Shown piece after piece: positions 22,823-33,089 of a DNA stretch of 64,000 nt. This DNA is from Suillus spraguei (Eukaryota; Basidiomycota; Agaricomycetes; Boletales; Suillaceae). The stretch spans positions 124,001-188,000 of the forward strand of contig JABCPU010000061.1 of assembly GCA_016800925.1 (NCBI GenBank), in the 5' to 3' direction. Both the position numbers and the translations under genes were made by a program. The number at the start of each line of letters is the position of its first letter. Position 1 is the first letter of the stretch. Below the pieces are notes generated by a model. The model was not told where the DNA came from, ran no database searches, and saw nothing but the letters and a program-made list of their open reading frames with translations.

Positions 22823-24822
22823 ATGGCCGTGGCCGTGGCCGTACAACGCCCGTTGCGCGGCTCCCGTGTGTCCTCCTTCTATCCTGTCAAAATTCTCCCA
22901 TCCCTGTCCTCTCTCGATAGCGCGTTCCAGCTCCAGGAATACATCTCGCTTCTTATTCGTCTTGACGTCCATGATGTTGATTCTATAGTGTCTCTTCCGG
23001 GGAAAGTTGCTTTCAAGGACGAAGAAAAGTCTTCTGATCTTTCTGATCAAGCTGAGCGTAAATCAGACGATCCTGAACGGAAGAGCGACGTAGCAGTTGA
23101 TCGTGGTTGCTGGATCTACGAACAATTACGGTACTTCTGTTGCTCAATCACCCAATTTTTATGCGTTAACCATGTTCCCCCATCAGACGTCTTGCACAAG
23201 ACCTATCTCATCCCCTCATCACAATGTTGCAGCAGGAATGTACTCGTATTACCTGTCCCGAGATGAAGGCGGGAGAATGGTTATATCTCTGTGTCGCACA
23301 TGGTAATGACGGCGCTATGGAGGTTCGTACGACCATCGTTTTAAAAAAATATAGTTCTTCTAACTGCTTATGTATGTGTCCTCAGCAATGCTGTGCTATT
23401 GATTACATCCTTCATACGTTGGACAGCGCAACCGCACTATTAAATTCACCGCGAGCTTTCCCATCTCGGTAAGTCATGATCACGTCCTATGACAGCTCAG
23501 TTAATATCCTCTGTTACGCCGCATTCTTCGAATTGACTGCGTCCTTTTCGCGACATTCATTAGCCTGTCGATACCTGCCACCTCATATCGGCACTTCTCT
23601 TCGCTCGCTCGTCGGCTTGGTAGGATATTTGCTCATGCATATTTCCACCATCGAGAAGCTTTTGAACAAGCAGAGGCTGAATCATCGCTCTACGCCCGCT
23701 TCTTGAAACTTACCAATCAATTCGATCTTGTCCCTGCCGAATTCCTTGTCATTCCCCCAAGTGCTGTCCTGCCAGGCAGAAAGGGACGTGATGAGGATGT
23801 CGAACCTCCACGTCTTCTTGCAGCCGCCGTCAATCCGCCGCGTGAGCTGGAGGATCAAAATGCGCCTACAGCAGAACAATCACAACTTCCAAATGTTCGC
23901 GAGAAGAGTCCTTCAGGACTGTCCACTGACAACCCAATTGGCAACAATAGTCCACGTCGGCTGGGGCGCAATCGCACAGACACTATGGTGTTCAGTGAGG
24001 GGTACAATGTTGCAGAGGAGCTTGCAAAAGGCGGCGACCATGGTGTCGCCGAAAGCAGCACTTTATTACGTACTGCGCTATCTGCTGAGCCTGAGAGCTA
24101 TTCGCAGGCTTCATGGTCCAACCAGCCGACTGAGTTCCCTCCCGACGAATTTGGGTTTGATGTCGAAGAGGTCCCCGTCGAAGAAGTGGGAACCGTCACC
24201 GGGATCAAACTCTCCACCTCTGGAAGATCTGTCCTTAACGTTGCTTAGGGACTCAGCTCAGCTCCCCCTGCTGAGCCACCTGTACCGGAACGCGAGATAG
24301 AGACGATTCCAATCGTTGAAACAACTGTTGAGACCGTTCAGGAACAGCCAGCCGTTGAGCCTGTAGTCTCAGGAGGAGATTGCTGCCCTGGCTGAGCCTT
24401 CAAGCCCAGTGGCCCCCGCAGCTACCCAAAATGTTGAGCTCAATGTTGCGGACCTTGATATTGTGGAGAAGCCTGTTGAAAAATTTGATTCACCGGAGCC
24501 GGTTTTAGAATCTGAAAAATTACTCGAGACACCCCTCGACCCTTCTTCTGAGGCAAACGCTGTACCCATCCTCCTTGTGGAACCTCCCGCGCCATCATCT
24601 CCTGAGTCTGCACCTGTTGATGACTCTCCTACGGAGCCCGAGGTTAGCCCCGAGGTTAGCCTCAATCTAAGCGAGCCTCCGCCATCAGAGCCAATACCCC
24701 CAGAGAGCGAGAGTGATATTACGGACGAGGCACATGATGTGGATGAGGAGGCCGAGGTGGAGGTGGAGTTGGTGGAGAGAGTAATTCAGAGGTTCGATCG
24801 TCTGCTTAGCTGTGTTTTGTAG
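22823..24822 (+). CDS. MOB4/phocein-like protein with long acidic C-terminal extension
   Basis: Exons 22823-23130, 23187-23322, 23386-23468 and 23564 onward; introns are GT-AG. The MOB core reads FQLQEYISLLIRLDVHDVD, GCWIYEQLRRLAQDLSHPL, the zinc-site cysteines in ECTRITCPEMKAGEWLYLC, AIDYILHTLDSATALLN and IFAHAYFHHREAFEQAE, ending near FLVIPPSAVLPG. This matches the phocein/MOB4 branch, a STRIPAK complex subunit of about 225 residues. Here exon 4 continues for some 350 further codons of low-complexity acidic sequence (Glu, Pro, Val, Ser), ending at 24822. The extension is interrupted by TAG at 24246-24248, with open reading beyond it in the same frame, and by a phase change near 24375 after VEPVVS. 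Either the protein ends at 24248, or these are sequence errors and the long tail is real. Confidence 0.75.
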
Positions 24823-26122
24823 CATTGTTCTGTTTTTCCTCATCTCTTACTGCTTTCGTGTCACACTGCGTGTCGACGAGAATTTTCGAGCAAGGTACGA
24901 ACTGATTGATTGACCGGACATAGCTGTCTGATCATACTGACACTTGGTCTCATGATCGCAGGCTATTGCCCGGATATCCAGGAAAGTACTTGCTCGGCTG
25001 AAACTAACTCTCGAATGACTCAAATAGATCACTGGCGTCGTCACATGACAATTTCCTGCATAGTTCCGCATTGCACTGATTGACAGATAAAGTCGATCAC
25101 GTTTGGCATTTACGAGGATGATCTCGAGGGAGAGGTGCAAACTGGCGTTTAAAGTATTCGAACTATCTTTAAATTTGTGCACAACACAAACTAGGTTGAT
25201 GCTGTCATGCAAATCAACGTTGACGTTCAACGTTCAACACGAGATCACACGCCTAAGTGTTTAAATCGGGCATTGCTCGTTTGCTGTTTTCGAACTCGGG
25301 CTGGAGGTGTTTTAGCCTCAGCAGCCTACAAGCTTCTAATGTAAGGATTGCTGGATTCGCGTAGTAATCTTCCGTTTAATTGTTGATTGTACAGGGGGTA
25401 ACGACATGGACCTCAAATGTCTCGGCCCCGATCGCTAGCGTTGAGTATCCAACGATCGAACACGACTACACACCTCGAGCTCGCCAGAGAATTAAAGGAC
25501 CTCCAAAAAGACACGATAAACAGTCGACTGGTCAGATCGAAAGAACCATTAAAGTCACTATTGGTCATGTGAGTGGGAAGTGATAATAATACTTTGATCA
25601 TGCACCGTATAACGTGATGTTCTGTGGGTGCAAGTGACACTTACGAGCTGCGAATAACGTTCTTCAAGAGAATTATAAGGACATCGCGGGTTTCCTCGTA
25701 GATAAGGCCTGAATTAGGCTTCACGGCACCACGATAGCTCGGGGCAAGACGGGCTGGAAAATACGGTGTGCGGGTGATTATAGAATGCTATACCATGCAT
25801 TGGCTTTGTAATACTTTGGATATTTCTGCGAAGAACCTCTCGGTGATGCGGCTGGCAGCGCCCTTTCCGAAACCCTACGTGTTGCACCGTGAGCTGCACG
25901 AGCCAGAAGGTGACAACAACCAGTATTTTCCGTACCTTGCCCTCCAGACACGAACTAAGTTATGAGTGTCAGAAAATTGTACAGAGGCATATCAAATACC
26001 GCTGGAGTCGGTGATAGTATAAAGTGGAAATGAAACTAATGACTGATACGCGTGGACCTCACGTGACCAGCTTATATCGTGCTTTCCAAGCACGTCACAG
26101 CTTACTTATACAGACCATAGCA
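24823..26122. other. Intergenic region, no gene supported
   Basis: Open frames at 25380-25583, 25413-25640 and 24847-25230 overlap on opposite strands and have no motif. AT-rich with scattered short repeats. Nothing further was seen. Confidence 0.5.
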
Positions 26123-26130
26123 CATATAAG
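26123..26130 (+). promoter_or_regulatory. TATA-like box upstream of the thioredoxin gene
   Basis: CATATAAG lies 63 bp before the ATG at 26193, within the usual distance for a fungal TATA element, and is followed by a pyrimidine-rich stretch (GTTCTTCAATCTCTCTC) where transcription could start. The motif alone is weak evidence. Confidence 0.35.
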
Positions 26131-26192
26131 GCCATCGTCGACGGAGCACTGTTCTTCAATCTCTCTCATTGCATACTTCATCTAGTCTCATA

Positions 26193-26857
26193 ATGGTTGC
26201 TGAAATCTCCACGAAGGCACAGCTAATCGAGTTCACCAAGGATGACAAGAAGCTCACTGTAAATATCAGTGTCATCAGTTGTTTGGAGCCCAAGTGACAC
26301 GTTTTCTTGCAGGTCATAGATTTCACTGCTAGTTGGTGCCCTCCTTGCCAGGCCATCAAGCCGGTGTTTGAGCTCTGGCGAAAGACCACGCCCATGTGAA
26401 CTTCGTCAAAGTTGACCTGTCCGAGGGAACGAACGAGCTCGCGACTGAGTACTCCGTCACTGCCATGTGAGTGTTCATCATCTCGGAAAGCTTCTTTTGT
26501 TCTTATGCTATAATTCACAGGCCGACGTTCGTTTTCCTGGTGGGCGGGGATGAAGTGCACAGGATCCGTGGTGCTAACCCAGCGTTCGTTCATCAATTCC
26601 GATTCGTGTGAATGGACTTTAACAGATATTTTAGTGGGCTCAAATCGACTGTCGCCCAGTACGCTAAACCGGCGTCTTCTGGTGTGTTCTCTGGACAAGG
26701 CCACACCTTGTCGGGTAAAGGCGGATCTTCCGAGTCATCGTTCGCATCTACTTACAACGTGTCAAACAGCGTAACTACGACATGGTCGAACATGAACCCT
26801 CAAGTGAAAGTTTTAATCGCACTCGGTGCAGCATATGTATTTTTCTGGCTGATATAA
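26193..26857 (+). CDS. Thioredoxin with C-terminal membrane anchor (frame break in exon 2)
   Basis: Exons 26193-26258, 26313-26466, 26521-26583 and 26626-26857. The start [14 protein letters not shown], beta strand VIDFTASW, active site [21 protein letters not shown], the cis-proline motif [10 protein letters not shown] and the basic EVHRIRG are classical thioredoxin features. The active site has WCPPC instead of the usual WCGPC. The C-terminus continues through a Ser/Gly-rich linker to [18 protein letters not shown], a single hydrophobic segment at the very end, the signature of a tail-anchored protein facing the cytosol. Exon 2 is 154 nt but needs 155 to keep phase. The break lies at 26369-26374, between PVFE and LAKDHAHV, where one base appears to be missing. 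A deletion error is the simplest explanation. Confidence 0.8.
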
Positions 26858-26867
26858 GTAGAAAAGA

Positions 26868-27372
26868 TCGATGAGGTTTTGTTTTGCGTTTGGTGTACTT
26901 TGTAGAGATACTATACATCGAATATTTATTGGATTTGGACTTGATCAATACGGGGCTGTGCAGGACTTTTAGTTTTGAAGAAACGGTTGCGGCAAGGCAG
27001 TCTGATCTCTGATCGCAGCCTGAGGCTGAGGCGATTTCAGCTCCACCAGAACAGCAGATGGCACTGCGGATGCCAAGTCATTGTGGCTGTAAAGGCGATG
27101 ATGGCTGATATAGAAAGATCAAGTTTTCTGGATAAGGTTTCACGTTTTGTGTACTTCATACAGATCCTATATCCAATATTTATCGGATTTGGACAACTCA
27201 GGACAACGCTGGTAGTATGCGAGTCCATGCAGCAGTTTTGGTTTTTTTGAAGAAAAGCGTCTGATTTCTGATCACGATCCCAGTGGGGCGATTGCAGGTC
27301 GCCAGAATAGCACATGCAGTGCGTATACCAACTCATTGTGGCTGTAAGCGCCATGATCTTGGCCAAACTGGT
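26868..27372. repeat. Diverged tandem duplication (two units of about 250 bp)
   Basis: Unit 1 (about 26868-27130) and unit 2 (about 27131-27372) share, in the same order: a GTGTACTTTGTAGAGAT-like block, AATATTTATTGGATTTGGAC (second copy AATATTTATCGG...), a run like TTTTGAAGAAA, CTGATCTCTGATC, and TCATTGTGGCTGTAA followed by a GCGCCATGAT-like end. Identity is patchy. The array starts right after the thioredoxin stop codon. No coding capacity was seen. Confidence 0.7.
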
Positions 27373-27966
27373 CCCTTGACTACTTTTAAGTTGATCTGAC
27401 GAGAGCTTGGCTGACATCGACAGCGAAGAGTTCAGTGGCCCTCCTGGTGAACTTGTCAAGTGTAGTTAGTAATTTGAGCTTGTGCTAATCTGAGGATAGT
27501 GTGCGGCACTAGGCCGCAAGTGTCGATCATGGAGTCGTATGCATTCCGGATCATGATGAGGTTACTTCCCCACATGACGCAGCACACTAGCCTAGATTCG
27601 TTTTCGCTTCGCAAGCTTAAACGTTGCCGAAGGCACAGCGGTTTTCGGGGTTCTGATGATAAGCAATCTTGTCCCTGGTACCGTCGCCGTGGACGTGTCA
27701 AATCGTATACCAAGCGCATTGACGATCATTCAACGACTTTATAAGGACTTGCACCCGGCCCGGCCGTGCAGCGTCCATTTGAAATCTTCCCGGCGGATGT
27801 ATGGTTCCTGACCCTTGACTGACTCGGACGAATCATTCGGAACTCCTAGGCCCCAATATGCCGAGGCTTCCCGTCTGCATCTTACCACGATACGTGTCCC
27901 CCTTCCTGCATTCAGTTTTGTACGATCCGATGATATACATGCCAGGATTGGCAAACAAACTCATTT

Positions 27967-29931
27967 TTACAACGGCAAACCGACATAACCAGCCCCTGCG
28001 TCCCTCAACAGACGTTCAATCAGTTTCATGCCTCCAGAACGCGCTCCTCTTCAAGCCGTCTTCCTACAATTTGCACGCCGACAGGGAGACCTTCCATGGC
28101 ACTTGCGTCATACATCCGGTAGTAGTTTCGTTCGATGGCGTTTCGTGCGCGGAAAGTACACGGGAGAGCATCAGCTGTCGCATCCACATGCGTGATTGGC
28201 ATCACACCAGCACTATAATCAAGCTTTTCAAATATTCAGAGTGAGTTTCAGATCGGAGCTGTTGAAGAGAGGAGTGGATCATACCAGATTGAATAGGAAC
28301 GTGTACCGCATGCTTTCCACCCGTGCCTCATCCCTCCGTGAGGAACAGCAGGAAGACTGTTTGGCACTGTCAGGATGAAGTCAACTCCCTCATCGCCCTG
28401 CCGGCCATCGACCTCCGCGTCTCGCCACACTTTGAACCAACGAGAACGATAGTCCTCCCTTCGCGCGATCAAAGCATAGAATTCTTGTATAGTCTTCTCG
28501 TAGTGAGTATCGATCAGACCGGCATAAATGGGATCCCGGCGTATATAGCGGTAATACCAGGCATAGAGTTTCATGACAAAGCGGGGCAGACGAAGGCCCC
28601 GGAACGCCGGCGTCATTCCGGCATCGTTGGTCTCGAATGTGCGATGATTATTGGAAGCCGTCTTGCCGCCATCAGCGAGGAGGAGCTGTGACGCGATTTG
28701 AAGGCCTTCGTATGGGCTCGGGCACTTCCTGAAGTGGGATAGGAAAGACTTTCAGAAAAAGAAGAATTTGGACCTACAGAGTGACAATTTCGTGGCCGTT
28801 CTTCTCGAGTATCGCAGTAACCGTTTTCAGTGCTCGCACGCAGGCAGGCGAGGGTGCCACAACCCCTTTATACAAACATGAATACGCTAAGGTTGAACTC
28901 CATAGAGATGCTCCACTTACCGTCATCCCACAGGACACCCCACCTGATGGGGCGATCTTCCGGAAGTTTGATATCTCTCCAAGGAATTCTAAGAACCTAT
29001 ATTATCATTAAGCAACTTGAACAGCGTTAACTTTCGGAAATTTTAGTTACCGAGTAGTCGTAGTCCCAAGGCTTCATCTGGAACACAGCACGCCAGAACG
29101 TCTCAAGGTCTTCCAACGTCCGGGTCATAGGGCTATGTGTCGCAGGAACGCCTTCCTGGCCAGGCATACTAGACGCGCTGCCTTGCTTCAAGAACCTATA
29201 CATACTCGATTTGATCGAATAGACACCCGAGAAATGCGCAGGAGCCCGAACGCTCCCCGCGACATCCGTGCCTATCGCAAGCCTAGCTGCACCAAGCGCA
29301 AGGAGCACAGCTTCACCAGACGACGAGCCTCCTGAGGTGTATCCCTTCTTGTGGGGATTATCCGTAGCACCGAAAACGTCGTTGGTCGACTCCAACGAGA
29401 GCATGGTCATGGGGACGTTCGTCTTGACGTATGGAACGGCGCCTGCGTCCCGGAGCAACCTCACCAGCGCGCCGTTGCGGCCATCGGCTTGCCCACGAGA
29501 GCCGAGTATCCCATGGAGGAATCCCAGCCCTTCACGCTCACCAGGTCCTTGAGCGAGACTGGGACGCCTGCGAGCGGGCCTGATCGGTTTGCGGTGCTGG
29601 CCCAATTCTCGGCAGATGCGATCATGACCTCCGTAAGACAGTTTGTCTGAGCATGCGCTTGGAGGGCTTTCTTGGAGTAGGCCACGAGAATGGCGGAAGG
29701 GGACAGGGACGAGGTCTGCACTGCGGCTACTAGAGACGACACCGAGCGCGACAGGATCTCTTTGTCTTGGGATGTGAGAGGTTCATGGTAGATGGGTTTG
29801 AGAGATGCGATTCGTTCTGCGCGTTCTTGTTGCTTATCGCGACTGGTGTGATTGCGGTCCTCGTCAGAGTTGAATTGTGAAGGGGACCGATGGAGGCTCA
29901 CCAAGCACGACGGTGCGACAAGTAGGAGCAC
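27967..29931 (-). CDS. Amidase signature enzyme (acetamidase-like), frame broken
   Basis: An amidase-signature hydrolase that would cleave carboxamides to acid and ammonia. Seen on the minus strand: SGPLAGVPVSLKDLVSVKG, with the catalytic lysine expected in this block; the Gly/Ser-rich signature GYTSGGSSSGEAVLLALGAA; then GTDVAGSVRAPAHFSGVYS; HSPMTRTLEDLETF; RPIRWGVLWDDG; LPAVPHGGMRHGWKA; and a C-terminus with ALPCTFRARNAIERNYYRM and GLPVGVQIVGRR. At least three short introns are visible, for example GTAAGT near 28932. Two frame breaks lie inside conserved blocks: near 29478, between GKPMA and NGALVRLL, and near 28005, between ERVLEA and MKLIERLL. Each is solved by one added base. No ATG is in frame at the 5' end near 29931, so the start is unknown. 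A pseudogene is possible, but conservation over the whole length argues for sequence errors. Confidence 0.75.
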
Positions 29932-31053
29932 AACATGTTCATGTTTCCCGAGCTCGTTCTAATGGCAACCCCCGGCTGAATCAGTCAAGACTTGAGGGGG
30001 ATGGGTGGCAGGAACGAGGAGGGTCACGAGCCTGAGTCGGTTCTTATCGTGCTCGCATGAAATAGGCCCATGGGATTGAATTACGTTGTTTACAATTATC
30101 TCGTACCATAAGACCTAGGTGGAAGGTCACAAGAGCCTGAAAGATTTCCAGCGAAAGAGCAGATAAGGAGATAAACATAGGGAGTGGAAGCAAAGCAATG
30201 TGATTCGCATATTCAAATACATATTCAAGTTCCGGTTCTAAGCGAAACCCTACTTCAACATTCCGAACGTGAACGTGAATGCTGATCCGCATGACTTTAG
30301 TAACCCTGGGTCATACTAGATTATACTATTATACCTCTGCCTTCTGCGCCGAGTGCAGTGGCGGCCTTGCCACGGGCGAGGTGGAGCGGAATGAGTGGTC
30401 AACCTCGCTAGTCATAAGTGCATGCCAGTGCATCCCCAACGAGGTGTTGCTGTCTGTAATGTTCAAGTCACAGGCAATGGCATTCTCCGTTGACATCATA
30501 GCTGCGCAAGTGCCGACGTCGCTGAGCCTAGTACGACTATCATATCTGACCTACTGATACGCACGTCGCCAGTGGTTTGACTCGGACAGACTAGCGAGTC
30601 TATCTATGACAGAGAAGAAGATACGAGCCGCCCGTATCTCCTGCTCCGTCGCTGATGTGAGGCAATAGGTCGGTCGACGTCTGACAACAACAACCACCTA
30701 CTGCTGTTGCTGTCTTACTACCTCTGTTCGTTCTTACTCCCCATGTGGACCTCTAAACCGTATCTCACCGGCCGGATTCACTGTGACTCTAGTATTTCCT
30801 CCCGGTTTATCTTACCATACTTGCCCCATTCTAGTACATAGTATATTTAGTTTGGTTGGGCGTTGCAGAGTGCCGCTGTACTTTTTTACCCACCGACACC
30901 ACATGGTTACTGAGCTTTCGGTCTGTGTACGACATTAATATCACGAGGGCGATGCAATGTATGTGAAGTCGAAGGTGGGTGCCATCACATCTGAGCCCGT
31001 CCTGCATATGATATTAATATTGCGAGGCCAATTTCATGGATTTGATAAAAGGC
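29932..31053. other. Intergenic region, no gene supported
   Basis: Mixed-composition sequence with short overlapping open frames (for example 30279-30557 plus) and no motif. Nothing recognisable was found before the signal-peptide relic at 31.1-31.4 kb. Confidence 0.5.
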
Positions 31054-31374
31054 TCACGCGCTGATGCTGGATGCATTATATCTGGGGTTAATAATGTAAC
31101 GAGGTTTGATACTAGGCACTTGATCCATAACCAACGGATGCCAGGTCATCCTGAATACGAGGTCAATGTGATACAAAGCAAGCCTCACCTCGGCAGAAGC
31201 ATGGCCTACAAAGGCGGTCAAGGCAAGCAGAACATAGAGGAAAGTAGGGGAGGAGCGAACGAAGATGACGGTGATAGATGTTATCTGTTGAGAGCCATGG
31301 TGCTGAAGTCGGGCTGTTGAGAAGCAAACTCGCTCAAAAATCGGTGCAAATACAAGTGTTCGTCCATGGGACAT
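31054..31374 (-). pseudogene. Start-lost copy of a small signal-peptide gene
   Basis: On the minus strand the sequence reads VRSSPTFLYVLLALTAFVGHASAE followed by GTGAGG, nearly the same as the first exon of the plus-strand gene at 33.09 kb. Similarity extends into the presumed 5' leader (CCGACTTCAGCACC against CCGACTTCGCTACT, then AACATCTATCACCGTCAT) and into the intron and exon 2 region (AAACCTCGTTACATTATT, ATAATGCATCCAGCATC). At the position of the plus-copy initiator ATG this copy has ATC (CCGTCATCTTC), so the start codon is lost. The two copies face each other in inverted orientation, with the repeat cluster between them. Confidence 0.5.
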
Positions 31375-31510
31375 TGGGAACTTAGTAATCTAACGTCTAG
31401 TCATCAATCATTGGACATGTGCATGGTGGAAACTTCAGCCCCGACTCGGATATTATTTTACCTTTTGGTATTATACGACGTCACTGGCAGGCGAGTCGTA
31501 GCAGACAATA

Positions 31511-32137
31511 ACCCTACTCAATAACAGTTTATTTCTTCAGTTTATTTGCTGTTTGAGCAATAAGCGATGGGAAATAAACTGTCAGAGTTATTGAGTGGCA
31601 GTTTATTTGCGAGTTTATTTCATTGGCGGAGTAAACTGAGTCTGATTGGGTGCCGAGCCGCCGAAGCGCAAAGATTTACTGATATCGAGTACTATGAGTG
31701 ACTACTGGAACGAAGATAGACTACTAGTAGGAGCTCTCACTCTCGCTTGCTTCATACCATGTCCGCACCTACCACTACTACTGCGTCTGTCCCATCGTCG
31801 ACGATCCCAGGCCACCAATGCGAGTGTAATTGAAATGAGCTGATCCCCAGAGTCTTTGGCCTCGGCGAGGAGCACGACTGCAAGATTTTCCAAGAGGTTC
31901 ATTGTGGATTCTCTCTTGCTTCTCCGTCGGCGCTGATGTTGTCTATGTATTGAGTTATTGCGCGCCATGGTGAGTATACTGCTGGTCTCCAGTTCACGGC
32001 AAAGCGTCGGCAAGTCGTGCGGCTGCTTGTGTTTCACTCTTCGTGTCAGGAACAGCGTCTGAACCTTACTTGACAGTTTATTCCAGTTTGAGCGCTCAAA
32101 AAATAAACTGAAGAAATAAACTGTTATTGAGTAGGGT
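31511..32137. mobile_element. 627-bp MITE-like element with 37-bp perfect TIRs and TA target site
   Basis: The left end begins ACCCTACTCAATAACAG at 31511; the right end is its exact reverse complement finishing at 32137. The match is 37 bp without mismatch, then degrades. TA flanks both ends (31509-31510 and 32138-32139), the duplication made by Tc1/mariner-superfamily transposases. The motif AAATAAACTG recurs inside both termini as subterminal repeats (31530-31630 and 32070-32120). The interior has no transposase; a minus-strand frame at 31702-32037 has no known domain. I read this as a non-autonomous element. Confidence 0.8.
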
Positions 32138-32156
32138 TAATGTTTGAGATTGCCGC

Positions 32157-32835
32157 AGGGCCAAACTCGATGTAACGCCAAGTGACCCAAGGCTTGCCAC
32201 GGATTCATCGTGACGTTGTCATTATAGATTAATAGATCATCGAGTACAGTACGGATGTTGTTTAAATTTTGGTGTCATTTCGCGTCATTTGCGCTCCCAT
32301 AACAAACATAAAATATTTCGTCTACTGTAGAAGCACCTAACGACGGGGCGATATGGCATCAAAAAGTTAAAATAACGTTAGCCCTACTCTAACAATTTTA
32401 TTAGTAGTACTTGATGTAAAGCATTTAGCATCAGTAAACCGATGTGAGACTTAGATATTAGTCGATATTGTCAGATTTTGTAAGCCCAATGCTTCTTCCT
32501 GTACATTACGATAAAAAGTAGTATATAGCAATATAAAGCATTGTGATCATCTCAATTCATGCTCAGCTCGGACTCATATAATGACGCGACTGCCATCATA
32601 TATGCGAACAGCTGTAAATACCATTAATAAAATTGTTTTTGATGCCACACCGCGTCGGTAGGCGCTTCTACAGCAGACAAATCATTTATGTCTGTCGTGG
32701 GAGCGCCCAATGACGCGATATGACATCAAAGTTCAAACAACATCCCTACTCAATAACGACTCTAATAACCTACGATAACAATGTCATGATGAATCCGTGG
32801 CAAGGGGCCATTTGGCGCCACATTGAGTTTGGCCC
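32157..32835. repeat. Nested inverted-repeat element
   Basis: The outer arms are about 32157-32222 and 32779-32835. In opposite orientation both carry GGGCCAAACTCGATGT-like ends, a TTGCCACGGATTCATC core and GACATTGTTATC-like inner sides; I estimate they match over some 55-60 bp with several differences. Inside lies a second inverted pair (32320-32364 and 32636-32678). No coding capacity was seen. It could be one foldback element or a MITE inserted in another. Confidence 0.65.
32320..32678. repeat. Inner inverted repeat with further direct copies nearby
   Basis: The left arm 32320-32364 (GTCTACTGTAGAAGCACCTA...) and right arm 32636-32678 (reverse complement GTCTGCTGTAGAAGCGCCTA...) match over about 45 bp and end in GGCATCAAAAA. 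Related blocks recur in direct orientation at about 32686-32735 (GTCTGTCGTGGGAGCGCCCA, then GACATCAAAG) and 32858-32905 (GTCTATCGTAGAGGCCCCTA, then GATACCAAAAG). The box CCCTACTCAATAAC, also the end of the MITE at 31511, follows at 32744-32757, and a variant at 32382-32393. Confidence 0.6.
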
Positions 32836-33089
32836 CCGTGGCAAGATATCTCAGATATTGTCTATCGTAGAGGCCCCTAGTGACGCCGTATGATACCAAA
32901 AGGCAAAGTAATATCAGGGCTGAAATTTATTGTTGATGCCACCGTGTCCAATAATTGATGACCAGGTCCCATGGGCCATGGAGGAGCACTTAAATTCGCG
33001 CCGATTTTGGGGCGGACTTCTCAACAACCCGACTTCGCTACTCCACAGCATCAGACAACAGCTCTCAATAGATAATATCTATCACCGTC

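Noticed and set aside
31702..32037. Possible transposase frame inside the 627-bp MITE
   Set aside because: About 110 residues of basic, Arg-rich sequence with no DDE/D motif; too short for a transposase.
32157..32905. CRISPR-like spacing of repeats
   Set aside because: Repeats are imperfect, in both orientations and unevenly spaced, in a eukaryotic genome; they fit transposon remnants.
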